Positions 44,893-54,176 of a DNA stretch of 64,000 bases are shown here, in pieces. Under the pieces are notes generated by a model. That model searched no databases. It was not told where the DNA came from and saw nothing but the letters and a program-made list of their open reading frames with translations. Position numbers and translations under genes: made by a program. The stretch is from Thermopetrobacter sp. TC1 (GTDB taxonomy: Bacteria; Pseudomonadota; Alphaproteobacteria; Rhizobiales; Aestuariivirgaceae): assembly GCF_000746275.1 (NCBI RefSeq), contig NZ_KN050829.1, forward strand, positions 72,129-136,128. Reading direction: 5' to 3'. The first letter of the stretch is position 1. Each line of letters starts with the position of its first letter.

Positions 44893-46179
44893 ATGTTCGA
44901 TATCCGCTGGATTCGCGAACACCCAGAAGAATTCGATCGCGGCATGGCCCGCCGCGGCCTTGCGCCACAGTCGGAGAAGCTCATCGCGCTGGATGAGGAA
45001 CGCCGCAAGAGCCTTACCGAGCTGCAGGAGCTGCAGAACCGCCGCAATGCGCTGAGCAAGGAGATCGGCAAGGCCATGGCCGCCGGCGAGAAGGACCGCG
45101 CCGAGGCATTGAAGGCCGAGGTCGCGGCCATGAAACAGCGCCTGCAGGAGCTGGAGGAGGCCGCCCGCGAGAAGGAGGCCGAACTGCGCGCCGCGCTGGC
45201 CGCCCTGCCCAACATTCCCCTCGATGAAGTGCCCGACGGCGAGGACGAGAGTTCCAACGTCGAGGTGCGCCGCGAGGGCGAACCGCCCCGCTTCGACTTT
45301 GAGCCGAAGCAGCATTTCGAGCTCGGCGAGGCCTTGGGGATGATGGATTTCGAGACCGCGGCCAAGATCGCCGGCAGCCGCTTCGTCATCCTGAAGGGGC
45401 CGCTCGCCCGCCTGGAACGGGCGCTGGCGCAGTTCATGCTCGATGTGCAGACGGGCGAGCACGGCTATGAGGAGGTCAACCCGCCGCTTCTGGTGCGGGA
45501 CGAGGCCGTCTTCGGCACCGGTCAGTTGCCCAAGTTCGAGGAAGACCTTTTCCGCACCACCGACGGCCGCTGGCTCATCCCCACTGCGGAAGTGCCGCTT
45601 ACCAATCTCGTGCGCGAGCAGATCGTGCCCCAGGCAAAGCTGCCCATGCGCGTTTGCGCCTTAACCCCCTGTTTCCGCTCCGAGGCCGGTGCTGCCGGGC
45701 GCGACACCCGTGGCATGATCCGTCAGCATCAGTTCGAGAAGGTGGAGCTTGTGTCCATCACCACCCCGGAAGAGGGCAGGGCGGAGCTGGACAGAAAGCT
45801 CGCCTGTGCCGAGGAGATCCTGAAGCGCTTGGGGCTGCCCTATCGCGTCGTGCTGCTCTGCGCCGGTGACATGGGCTTTTCCGCCAGCATCACCTTCGAT
45901 CTCGAGGTCTGGCTGCCCGGCCAGAACGCCTATCGGGAAATCTCCTCGGTCTCCCTGTGCGGCGATTTTCAGGCCCGCCGCATGAACGCCCGCTACCGCC
46001 CGGAAGGCGAAAAGAAGCCGCGCTTCGTGCACACGCTCAACGGCTCCGGCCTGGCGGTGGGCCGCACCCTCATCGCCGTGATGGAAAACTATCAGAACGC
46101 CGATGGCTCCATCACCATCCCCGAGGCCTTGCACCCCTACATGGGCGGCCTGGAGCGGATCGGCCCTCCTGCCGCGTGA
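44893..46179 (+). CDS. serS: Seryl-tRNA synthetase
   Basis: Class II synthetase, 428 residues. The N-terminal coiled-coil arm that binds tRNA-Ser spans about 30-100 (many Glu/Ala/Lys). Motif 2 is [18 protein letters not shown] near 259 and motif 3 [12 protein letters not shown] near 383. TAEVPLTN near 234 binds serine. It heads serS-surE-pcm, a standard alphaproteobacterial order. Confidence 0.97.
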   Translation: MFDIRWIREHPEEFDRGMARRGLAPQSEKLIALDEERRKSLTELQELQNRRNALSKEIGKAMAAGEKDRAEALKAEVAAMKQRLQELEEAAREKEAELRAALAALPNIPLDEVPDGEDESSNVEVRREGEPPRFDFEPKQHFELGEALGMMDFETAAKIAGSRFVILKGPLARLERALAQFMLDVQTGEHGYEEVNPPLLVRDEAVFGTGQLPKFEEDLFRTTDGRWLIPTAEVPLTNLVREQIVPQAKLPMRVCALTPCFRSEAGAAGRDTRGMIRQHQFEKVELVSITTPEEGRAELDRKLACAEEILKRLGLPYRVVLLCAGDMGFSASITFDLEVWLPGQNAYREISSVSLCGDFQARRMNARYRPEGEKKPRFVHTLNGSGLAVGRTLIAVMENYQNADGSITIPEALHPYMGGLERIGPPAA

Positions 46180-46225
46180 CGATCTTTGAGGAATTTCACA
46201 AAAGGGCGGAAACGGAAGAGGTCTC

Positions 46226-47005
46226 GTGCGCATTCTGGTGACCAATGACGACGGCATTCATGCCGAGGGGCTGAGGGCGGCGGAGGCCATTGCCCGGGAT
46301 CTCGCCGGAGAGGACGGCGAGGTCTGGGTGGTGGCGCCGCATGATGAACAGTCCGGCGCCTCGCGCTCGCTGTCGCTGTCCATGCCCATCCGCCTGCATG
46401 CCATTGCCGCGCGCCGCTTTGCCGTGCGCGGCACGCCGGCCGATTGCGTGATCATGGCCGTGCGCCATCTCATGACCGAGCCGCCCGATCTTATCCTTTC
46501 CGGTGTCAACCGCGGTCAGAATCTGGCCGATGACATCACCTATTCCGGCACCATCGCCGCTGCCATGGAAGGCGCGCAGCTCGGCATTCCCGCTTTTGCC
46601 CTCTCCCAGTGTTATGGCATCGAGCGCAAGGAAGCCCCCTTCGAGGTGGCGACACATCATGGCGCTGCCGTCATTCGCGCCGTGATGGAGGCCTGCCGGA
46701 GCACCGGCGTGCTCTTCAACATCAATTTTCCCGACTGCGCCCCTGAACAGGTTGCCGGCATCAGCCTCTGCCGGCAGGGCAAGCGCGATATCAACGAGCT
46801 GATCGTGGAAGAGCGCATCGACCTGCGCCGCCGCCCCTATTACTGGCTGGGCTTTCGCCGCGGGGTGGAGCGCCCGCCTGAGGATACCGATCTTTATGCC
46901 ATCACCCACCGCCTGATAGCCGTAACCCCCTTGCAGATGAACCTCACCCACGAGCAGGTGCTCAAGACCTTGCGCAGGGCGCTTGACCCGGCTGCGGGTT
47001 CGTGA
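46226..47005 (+). CDS. surE: 5'/3'-nucleotidase SurE
   Basis: 259 residues from GTG 46226 with GGAAGAGG upstream. The metal site motif TNDDGIHAEG at 6-15 and SGVNRGQNLADD near 92 are diagnostic. It dephosphorylates nucleoside monophosphates and short polyphosphate. It is 46 bp downstream of serS. Confidence 0.95.
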   Translation: MRILVTNDDGIHAEGLRAAEAIARDLAGEDGEVWVVAPHDEQSGASRSLSLSMPIRLHAIAARRFAVRGTPADCVIMAVRHLMTEPPDLILSGVNRGQNLADDITYSGTIAAAMEGAQLGIPAFALSQCYGIERKEAPFEVATHHGAAVIRAVMEACRSTGVLFNINFPDCAPEQVAGISLCRQGKRDINELIVEERIDLRRRPYYWLGFRRGVERPPEDTDLYAITHRLIAVTPLQMNLTHEQVLKTLRRALDPAAGS

Positions 47006-47087
47006 AAAACCTTGAATCGCAAGGCCGAAGCCTTGGGGCTCATCGGCAAAATCAGCAAAAGGCGCCATCCGCGCGCGGGGGCTGGGC

Positions 47088-47750
47088 ATGACCGACGAGA
47101 GCAGAAAGGCGCGCCTGATCATGGCTCTTCGCCATCAGGGCATCCGCGATCAGCGGGTGCTGGAGGCCATGGAGAGCATTCCCCGCGACATGTTCGTGCC
47201 CGGGCCCTTTCAGGATCACGCCTGGGATGACATGGCCCTGCCCATCTCCTGCGGCCAGACCATCTCCCAGCCCTACATCGTCGCCTACATGACCGAGCAG
47301 CTGGAACTGAAGCCCACCCACCGCGTGCTGGAAATCGGCACCGGCTCCGGCTATCAGGCCGCCATTCTCTCCCGCCTTGCCCGCCGTGTTTACACCATCG
47401 AGCGCCACCGTTCGCTGCTGGAAGAGGCGCGAAAACGCTTCGAGGCCTTGGGCCTGACCAATATCGAAAGCCGCATTGGCGACGGCTATCGCGGCTGGCC
47501 GGAGGCCGCCCCCTTCGATCGCATTATCGTCACCGCCGCTGCGCCGCGTCCGCCCAAGGCGCTGCTCGATCAGCTCGCCGAGGACGGCATCATGATCATT
47601 CCCGTCGATGCCGGCCCGCTCTATCAGGAGCTGGTCAAGATCAGGCGCACGCCGGAGGGCTTTGAGCGCGAAACCCTCATTCCGGTGCGCTTCGTGCCCA
47701 TGCTGCACGGCATCGCCCGCAAATCCCGCAGCGATGACGAGCGCAAATAA
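47088..47750 (+). CDS. pcm: Protein-L-isoaspartate O-methyltransferase
   Basis: Repairs isoaspartyl residues with SAM. 220 residues. Substrate loop GQTISQPYIVAYM near residue 62, SAM motif RVLEIGTGSGYQAAILS near 79 and RIIVTAAAPRPPKALLDQL near 145. In related genomes a LysM/M23 peptidase gene commonly follows surE-pcm; here a TadG-like gene lies on the opposite strand. Confidence 0.95.
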   Translation: MTDESRKARLIMALRHQGIRDQRVLEAMESIPRDMFVPGPFQDHAWDDMALPISCGQTISQPYIVAYMTEQLELKPTHRVLEIGTGSGYQAAILSRLARRVYTIERHRSLLEEARKRFEALGLTNIESRIGDGYRGWPEAAPFDRIIVTAAAPRPPKALLDQLAEDGIMIIPVDAGPLYQELVKIRRTPEGFERETLIPVRFVPMLHGIARKSRSDDERK

Positions 47751-47844
47751 CTTTCAAGGCGCAGAGGAAATATCATCCGGAAGCGAAAGCGGGCCGCAAC
47801 CCAATGTGGGGTGCGCGCAGGGATATGAATTGCAAAGACCAAAC

Positions 47845-47874
47845 GGCCCCTTTCCGACATACCGGAAAGGGGCC
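47845..47874. terminator. Bidirectional hairpin between pcm and the TadG-like gene
   Basis: A perfect 12-bp stem GGCCCCTTTCCG (47845-47856) with CGGAAAGGGGCC (47863-47874) and a 6-nt loop, sitting between convergent genes. On the minus strand it is followed by GTTTGGTCTTTG, moderately T-rich, so it probably terminates the TadG-like transcript. Confidence 0.65.
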
Positions 47875-47935
47875 ATCTGCGGCGTGAGAGGGGAAAGAAA
47901 CGGGCATGCAATGAAGACGCGGGATCGTGTCCTCC

Positions 47936-49249
47936 TCACTTGGAAAGATACAGCCGCGAGATCTTGCGCGCGATGGTGCCGAAAACGTTCTCCAGCTCGC
48001 CACTGCTCGGGTCATAGGAACCGAGATTGGCGCATTCGGCCAGCAAATCCTTGATGCGCCTGCTGCGCACATCGAAAGCCACGGTGACGATGCCGATGTC
48101 GCGCGCCTTGATGTTCTTGCAGAGGCGCCGCATGGTCTTGTCCGCTTCCGTGCTGGAGGTGCCGCAGCGCATGTACCCGCGGCCATTCAACACCTTTTTG
48201 TCATACCGTTTGCATGTGTTGGCGCCGTCGGTCATCAAAACGATGACCTTCTTGATGTTCTTGCGGTTGGCCGTGGCATCATCCACACCCTGCGTGTAGG
48301 GCGCCTTGTGGCTCAGCACCCGCCAGCCCCACACGAGCCCGGCGGGGATGTAGGTCCAGCCACTGGCCTTCATGCCGTCGATTTCCTTGTTGAGATCATT
48401 CACGCCATCGTCATCCAGCTCGCGCAAAGGCGCAATGGCCTTGGGCGGGGTTGTGTAGTAGGTGTAATACCATTTCCACCACTTATAGACGTAGTAGCTG
48501 TGGATGGCCGGCACCTTGTAGGCGTCGTATTCCTGATCCTTGATGTCATAGTCCGGCTCGCGATAGCCGACCACGCCCTCCCAGGCGCTTTTGCTGCAGT
48601 GGCAGTTGCTGGTATCCAGCCAGTCGGCATTCCACATCTTGCGTCCCACCGTCACATAGGACGTGAAGGGCACAAGCCCGACCTTGACCGTCGAGGCCCC
48701 GGTGCTGGCCGACATGTCCTTGAGAATTTTCACCAGCTTCTTGGCCGCACGGCGCAGCTCGCGGATCTTGCTGCCGCGCATGGAGCCGGTGTTGTCCAGC
48801 ACCATGACCACCTCCAGACCCGCCGAGCCGTTCTTGGCCTCGGCCGTGACCGTGAAGTCCTGCCGCTTGATGCCGATGAGGCCGAGGAAAGCCGTGCGGA
48901 CCTGCGCCTTGATCGAGGCATGCACCTTGACCTGGCCCCGGCCGGGTTCGGTGACGCTCACCTGAAGGGAGTCGTAATCCAGCTCGATGCGGCCGTCATT
49001 TTCGAAGTTGGATTTCAGATAGTTGAGGATGACCTTGCGGGCTTCTGCGGCCGTCAGGTTGTTCTTGTGCATGGCGGCGAGCGTGCCCGCGTCGATGGCG
49101 GCCTGCACCTTTGCCTTTTGGTTGTTCACATAGGCAAGGTCGGTCATGCCGCCGAAGAGCACGAAAGCGGGAACCGCCGCCAAAGCGAAGAGGATTCCCA
49201 CGGTGCCCCGCTCATCCTTGCGGATGCGGTCGTTAAAGGTCCTGAACAT
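47936..49249 (-). CDS. TadG-like protein with von Willebrand A domain
   Basis: 437 residues; ATG 49249 preceded by AAGGGG. The N-terminal RKDERGTVGILFALAAVPAFVLFGG is the type III/prepilin-like segment of TadE/F/G proteins with a single membrane helix at about 16-38. A vWA domain from about 147 carries MIDAS DNTGSM and a later TDGANTC. Between them is an aromatic insertion, YYVYKWWKWYYTYYTTPP near 258. Eight Cys suggest disulfides outside the cytoplasm. Tad pilus genes are not in the window, so it is an orphan, possibly used in surface adhesion. Confidence 0.85.
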   Translation of the reverse strand: MFRTFNDRIRKDERGTVGILFALAAVPAFVLFGGMTDLAYVNNQKAKVQAAIDAGTLAAMHKNNLTAAEARKVILNYLKSNFENDGRIELDYDSLQVSVTEPGRGQVKVHASIKAQVRTAFLGLIGIKRQDFTVTAEAKNGSAGLEVVMVLDNTGSMRGSKIRELRRAAKKLVKILKDMSASTGASTVKVGLVPFTSYVTVGRKMWNADWLDTSNCHCSKSAWEGVVGYREPDYDIKDQEYDAYKVPAIHSYYVYKWWKWYYTYYTTPPKAIAPLRELDDDGVNDLNKEIDGMKASGWTYIPAGLVWGWRVLSHKAPYTQGVDDATANRKNIKKVIVLMTDGANTCKRYDKKVLNGRGYMRCGTSSTEADKTMRRLCKNIKARDIGIVTVAFDVRSRRIKDLLAECANLGSYDPSSGELENVFGTIARKISRLYLSK

Positions 49250-49493
49250 GTTTGACGCCCCTTGTGTCGAAACTGGTCGGTCGAACGTTTCTGGGCGTCA
49301 TTATTGGCACAATCAAATGAATACACGTTTTGCACGAAGTAGAACTTTTTATTTTTAGGTGCCATTTTTTATTAACGCACTCAGAAATATGTAAAGAGAA
49401 AAAACGCAACCCGCGATAATGACATGACTGCTTTGCATTATACTTTGGTCATATGATTGAACTCGTAAATTTTTTGCAATCAGCAAGAGAGTC

Positions 49494-50381
49494 TCACTGG
49501 AAGGTCGCCTTTTTCCCCATGCGCCCGGCCAGGTCCTGAATGAACTGCCAGGCCACGCGGCCTGAGCGCGCGCCGCGGCCGCTCGCCCACTCCAGGGCGG
49601 CGCGATGCAGCGCCTCGCGCCCGATATCGAGGCGGAAGGCCTCGGCATAGGCCTCCACCATACGCAGGAAGTCCTCCTGCGAACAATTGTGAAAGCCCAG
49701 CCACAGGCCGAAGCGGTCGGAAAGGGAGACCTTCTCCTGCACGGCATCAGAGGGATTGATGGCGGTTGAGCGCTCGTTCTCGATCATTTCCCGCGGCAGC
49801 AGGTGACGGCGGTTGGACGTGGCATAGAAGATCACGTTCTCCGGCCGGCCCTCCACGCCGCCTTCCAGTGCCGCTTTCAGCGACTTGTAGCTGGAATCGC
49901 CGGCATCGAAGGAGAGATCGTCGCAAAAGACGATGAAGCGAAATGCCGCCTTTCTGCGCAGGAGAGCGAGGACCTTGGGCAGGCTGTCGATGTCCTCGCG
50001 GTGAATCTCCACGATCTTGAGCGCGGGATAATCCTCAATGAGCGCGCCGTGCACCGCCTTGACCAGCGAGCTCTTGCCCATGCCGCGCGCGCCCCAGAGC
50101 AGCGCGTTGTTGGCCGGCAGCCCTTTGGCAAAGCGCCGGGTGTTGTCCAGCAGCACCCGTTTCTGGGAATCGATGCCCTGAAGCAGGGAAAGCGGCACGC
50201 GATTGACGCGATCGACCGGCAACAGCGAACCGCTCTCTTCCTCCCAGACGAAAGCCTCGGCCGCTTCGGGGTCGAAAGGCTTCGGCGGCGGGCTCAACCG
50301 CTCCAGTGCCTCGGCAATGCGCAACAGGGCGTTTAACGTGTGCTGCGCCGATGATTGCCGATCTTTAATGCCTCTGGTCAC
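49494..50381 (-). CDS. DUF815 family ATPase
   Basis: GTG 50381 is chosen because AGGGAGG lies eight bases upstream; the ATG at 50426 has none. 295 residues. Walker A GARGMGKSSLVKAVH near 93, Walker B RFIVFCDDLSFD near 148, sensor region FYATSNRRHLLPREM near 186. The family is AAA-type, with no assigned function, and commonly sits upstream of yajC-secDF in alphaproteobacteria, as here in divergent orientation. Confidence 0.88.
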   Translation of the reverse strand: MTRGIKDRQSSAQHTLNALLRIAEALERLSPPPKPFDPEAAEAFVWEEESGSLLPVDRVNRVPLSLLQGIDSQKRVLLDNTRRFAKGLPANNALLWGARGMGKSSLVKAVHGALIEDYPALKIVEIHREDIDSLPKVLALLRRKAAFRFIVFCDDLSFDAGDSSYKSLKAALEGGVEGRPENVIFYATSNRRHLLPREMIENERSTAINPSDAVQEKVSLSDRFGLWLGFHNCSQEDFLRMVEAYAEAFRLDIGREALHRAALEWASGRGARSGRVAWQFIQDLAGRMGKKATFQ

Positions 50382-50530
50382 GAAAAAGCCCTCCCTGCGC
50401 CGCAAATGCCTTTGCAAAGCCCGCATGGGCGATATATACGCGAAGCTTGAACTGTCATCATACTCCCCTTTATGCGTTCTGTGCGTTCTTTCGCATCCGG
50501 GGGCAAGTCAGGAAAACGATGGAAGGATCC

Positions 50531-50866
50531 ATGTTGGTAACCCCAGCCTATGCCCAAGCCGCCGCGCCCGGTGGCGCCGGCGATTTTCTCGGCATGTTCC
50601 TGCCGCTTCTGCTGATCATGGCCGTGTTCTGGTTTTTCATCATCCGGCCGCAGCAGAAGCGCATGAAGGAGCATCAGGCCATGCTGGAGAACCTGCGGCG
50701 TGGCGATACGGTGGTCACTTCCGGCGGTCTCATCGGCAAGGTCACCAAAGTGGCCGATGACGAGGTCACTGTCGAGCTGGCCGAGAATGTGCGCGTGAAG
50801 GTCAGGAAATCCTACATCGCCGAAGTGCGGGTGAAGGGCGCGCCGGCCGATTCGAGCGCATCGTAG
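50531..50866 (+). CDS. yajC: Preprotein translocase accessory subunit YajC
   Basis: 111 residues from ATG 50531 (MLVTPAYAQAA) with AAGGA upstream; ATG 50519 is a possible alternative. One membrane helix at about 18-40 (FLPLLLIMAVFWFFIIRPQQKR), then the cytoplasmic part RRGDTVVTSGGLIGKVTKV. Forms a complex with SecD and SecF. First gene of the secDF operon. Confidence 0.94.
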   Translation: MLVTPAYAQAAAPGGAGDFLGMFLPLLLIMAVFWFFIIRPQQKRMKEHQAMLENLRRGDTVVTSGGLIGKVTKVADDEVTVELAENVRVKVRKSYIAEVRVKGAPADSSAS

Positions 50867-50948
50867 GGCAGGGGGCATGCCCGCTTTCCCATGCCGGGGC
50901 AGCCTTTCCCTGTCTTGAGAATCGTCTGCGAAGGAGAGACCCGAGGTC

Positions 50949-52562
50949 ATGTTCCGCCTCACCACCTGGAAGATCGTCAGCATATTCGGCATCATTTTCC
51001 TGGGCTTTCTCTTCGCCCTGCCCAATGCCCTGCCGGATAGCGTGCTCAGCAAACTGCCCGATTTCCTGCCCAAGAACCGCATCGTGCTCGGGCTGGATCT
51101 GCAGGGCGGCTCGCACCTGTTGTGGGAGGTGGACAAGCAGGCCCTGAAGAAGACGCTGCTCACGCAGCTGCGCGGCGACATTCGCCAGGGGCTGTGGGTG
51201 GAGCGCAAGATCCGGCACACCATCTCCATCCGCAAGGATGGCTCGCTGCTGGTGACGATCACCGATCCCGCCAGGGTGGAGGAAGCGGCCAAGGTGCTCA
51301 AGGATCTGGCCAGGCCGGTGCAGGTGGGGCTGTTCGGCACCGGCGGCAGCGCGCCGGAGATCGAGGTGCGCCAGGATGGCAACCGCTTCATCCTGCGCTT
51401 TACCGAGGCCGGGCTGGAGGCCCGCATCCGCCGGGCGGTGGAACAGGCCATCGAGGTCATCCGCCGCCGTCTGGACGAGCTGGGCATGACCGAGGCCACC
51501 ATCCAGCAGCAGGGGCCGGACCGCATCATCGTGCAGGCGCCGGGCATGAAGGACCCGGCCCGGCTGAAGAAGGCCATCGGCCAGACGGCCCGGCTGACCT
51601 TCCAGCTTCTGTGTGAGGCGCAGCCCACGGGCCGGCCCGGGGAGCGTGTGCCGCCTGGCTGTATCGAACTGCCCGATGCCCAGAACCCGAACCAGAAATA
51701 CTGGGTGCAGACCTCCCGCCGCGCCACCGTGGAAGGCACCGATCTCGTCGATGCCCAGCCCGCCTTCGATTCCCGAACGGGCGAGCCCATCGTCACCTTC
51801 CGCTTCAATCAGAAAGGCGCGCTCAAGTTCGGGCGTCTGACCAAGGCCAACGTCGGCAAGCCTTTCGCCATCATCCTTGACGGCAAGGTGGTCTCCGCCC
51901 CCGTCATCCAAACCCCCATCCTCGGCGGCACCGGACAGATCTCCGGGCGCTTCACCGTGGAGGAGACCAAGCTGCTTGCCATCGTGCTGCGCTCCGGCGC
52001 CCTGCCGGCCAAGCTGACCATCGTGGAGGAGCGCACCGTTGGCCCCTCGCTGGGATCGGACTCCATCCGTGCCGGCGTCACCGCTTCCGTCATCGGCCTC
52101 GTTGCCGTGCTGGTGTTCATGATCTTCACCTACGGGCTGTTTGGCATTTTCGCCGATATCGCCCTGCTGGCGAACCTGATCCTGCTCATCGGCGTGCTCA
52201 CCGCCTTTCAGGCCACGCTGACACTGCCCGGCATCGCCGGCATCGTGCTCACGCTTGGCATGGCGGTGGACTCCAACGTGCTCGTCTTTGAGCGCGTGCG
52301 CGAGGAGCTGCGGGCGGGGCGCTCCGTGCTCAATGCCCTGGAGACGGGCTTTTCCCGCGCCTTCGGCACCATCCTTGATGCCAACATCACCACGCTGATT
52401 GCAGCCGTCGTTCTCTTCGGACTGGGCTCCGGCCCCGTGCGCGGGTTTGCCGTCACCTTGGGCGTTGGCATCGTCACCACGGTGTTCACCGCCTATACCC
52501 TAACCCGCCTGATCGTGGCCATCTGGGTGCATTATGCCCGGCCCAGGGAACTGCCGCTTTAG
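50949..52562 (+). CDS. secD: Protein translocase subunit SecD
   Basis: 537 residues. TM1 near residues 7-27, then LGLDLQGGSHLLWEVD (about 45), a large periplasmic region, and TMs 2-6 from about 375 (DSIRAGVTASVIGLVAVLVFM). GMAVDSNVLVFERVREELRAG near 437 carries the Asp of the proton relay. It uses the proton gradient to pull translocated proteins into the periplasm. 82 bp after yajC. Confidence 0.97.
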   Translation: MFRLTTWKIVSIFGIIFLGFLFALPNALPDSVLSKLPDFLPKNRIVLGLDLQGGSHLLWEVDKQALKKTLLTQLRGDIRQGLWVERKIRHTISIRKDGSLLVTITDPARVEEAAKVLKDLARPVQVGLFGTGGSAPEIEVRQDGNRFILRFTEAGLEARIRRAVEQAIEVIRRRLDELGMTEATIQQQGPDRIIVQAPGMKDPARLKKAIGQTARLTFQLLCEAQPTGRPGERVPPGCIELPDAQNPNQKYWVQTSRRATVEGTDLVDAQPAFDSRTGEPIVTFRFNQKGALKFGRLTKANVGKPFAIILDGKVVSAPVIQTPILGGTGQISGRFTVEETKLLAIVLRSGALPAKLTIVEERTVGPSLGSDSIRAGVTASVIGLVAVLVFMIFTYGLFGIFADIALLANLILLIGVLTAFQATLTLPGIAGIVLTLGMAVDSNVLVFERVREELRAGRSVLNALETGFSRAFGTILDANITTLIAAVVLFGLGSGPVRGFAVTLGVGIVTTVFTAYTLTRLIVAIWVHYARPRELPL

Positions 52563-52642
52563 GAGCACATGGCATCTGCCCGTCAGGGACGGACGCGGAA
52601 AAAGGGGCGCAAGGACAGAGCAGAGGATACGGGACACGCACG

Positions 52643-53587
52643 ATGCTCAAGCCGATCAAGCTGATACCGGACAATCTCAACATTGGCTTCATGCGCTGGT
52701 CGAAGGTGGCGATCATCGCCTCGACCATCGCCATCCTCGTATCCATCGCCGGCGCCTTCGTGCTGGGGCTCAATTTCGGCATCGATTTCAAGGGCGGCAC
52801 CCTAATCGAGATCCGCACCAAGGGCCCTGCCGACATTGCAGCTTTGCGCAAGACCATCGGCAAGCTGGGCCTGGGCAGTTACGAGTTGCAGGAATTCGGC
52901 GATCCCCGTGACATTCTCATCCGCTTTGAAACCCAGCCGGGCGGCGAGGAGGCACAGCAGAAGGCCATTCGCAAGGTCAAGGAGGCCCTGGGCCCGGAGG
53001 TGGAATATCGCCGCGTGGAAATCGTGGGGCCGAAGGTTTCCGGCGAGCTGACCAAGGACGGCATCATCGCCGTGCTCACCGCCCTTGTCGGCGTGATGAT
53101 CTACATCTGGTTCCGCTTCGAGTGGCAGTTCGCCCTCGGCGCCGTCGCCTCGTTAACACATGACGTGCTGCTCACCATCGGCCTGTTCGCCTTCACGCGC
53201 TTGGAATTCAACCTTTCCATCATTGCGGCCATTCTCACCATCGTCGGCTATTCGCTCAACGATACGGTGGTGGTCTATGACCGCATCCGCGAGAACATGC
53301 GCCGCTACAAGAAGAAAAAATTGCCGGAACTCATTGATCTTTCGATCAACCAGATGCTCTCCCGCACCATCCTCACCTCGCTGTCCACGCTGGTGGCGCT
53401 GCTGGCGCTTTATTTCTTCGGCGGCGAGGTCATCCGCGGCTTTACCTTCACCATGATCTGGGGCGTTCTCGTTGGCACCTATTCCTCCATCTTCATCGCC
53501 GCGCCCATTCTCATCTGGCTGGGCGCGCGCCTGCCCACGGAAGAAGAGGCCGCCGCCGCCAAGGAGAAAGCGGCCAGCCGCCCTTGA
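52643..53587 (+). CDS. secF: Protein translocase subunit SecF
   Basis: 314 residues. TM1 near 27-47, LGLNFGIDFKGGTLIEIR near 39, then TMs 2-6 from about 133. GYSLNDTVVVYDRIRENMRRYKKKKL near 206 matches the SecF D-R-I-R-E motif. Partner of SecD, 80 bp downstream. Confidence 0.97.
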   Translation: MLKPIKLIPDNLNIGFMRWSKVAIIASTIAILVSIAGAFVLGLNFGIDFKGGTLIEIRTKGPADIAALRKTIGKLGLGSYELQEFGDPRDILIRFETQPGGEEAQQKAIRKVKEALGPEVEYRRVEIVGPKVSGELTKDGIIAVLTALVGVMIYIWFRFEWQFALGAVASLTHDVLLTIGLFAFTRLEFNLSIIAAILTIVGYSLNDTVVVYDRIRENMRRYKKKKLPELIDLSINQMLSRTILTSLSTLVALLALYFFGGEVIRGFTFTMIWGVLVGTYSSIFIAAPILIWLGARLPTEEEAAAAKEKAASRP

Positions 53588-53686
53588 GGGACTTTCCGGC
53601 CCTTGTGCGGAACAGGCTCTCGTGAAACACTGCGTTGTGTTTGCAAAAGCGAAAGTCCTTGGACAGGGCAGGGTTGGATACGCGCC

Positions 53687-54163
53687 ATGAGCGGCATGAT
53701 GCCAGACAGAAGCGGTGAGGAAGAAGGAGGCTTGCGCCGCCTGCATCCCCAGCCTGTGCCCCTGAAGGGCTATGGCAATGGCGCCTTTCGCTTTCTTGAG
53801 TTGCGTCATGCGGGAGGCTTGTGCATCCTCCCATCCGGGATCTACGCCTGGCCGCGCCAGCATTTTGATGAGGTGCGGGAAGAGGATTTCACCCCCGCCT
53901 TTGAGCTGATCGCACGCATGAACGCCCGGGCCGATCCCTTTGCCTTTGACCAACCCTCGCCGCAGGAGAGCGATGCGCATGTGGATTTCGTTCTCTTTGG
54001 CCTTGGTGAACAGCACCGGCCGCCGCCGGAGTGGCTCGTGCGCGCCTGTGCGCGTCTGCGCATCGGCCTTGAGGTCATGACTACCGGCGCGGCGGTGCGC
54101 ACCTACAATGTCTGCCGCGAGGAAGAGCGCCTGCCTGCCACCTTCCTGCTGCCCGTGCCCTAA
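53687..54163 (+). CDS. Mth938-like domain protein (NDUFAF3 homologue)
   Basis: 158 residues from ATG 53687. The domain (residues about 25-155) has GYGNGAFRFLELRHAGGLCILPSGIYAW, DFVLFGLGEQHRPPPEWL and a C-terminal MTTGAAVRTYNVCREEER. The human homologue NDUFAF3 is a complex I assembly factor, and the bacterial genes are known to lie next to secDF. The molecular activity is unknown. Weak ribosome-binding site. Confidence 0.85.
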   Translation: MSGMMPDRSGEEEGGLRRLHPQPVPLKGYGNGAFRFLELRHAGGLCILPSGIYAWPRQHFDEVREEDFTPAFELIARMNARADPFAFDQPSPQESDAHVDFVLFGLGEQHRPPPEWLVRACARLRIGLEVMTTGAAVRTYNVCREEERLPATFLLPVP

Positions 54164-54176
54164 AGCCGCCATTGCG

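Noticed and set aside
43413-45437. 674-codon minus-strand open frame over the MFS and serS genes
   Set aside because: Spans two real genes and their gap; low-complexity Gly/Glu composition.
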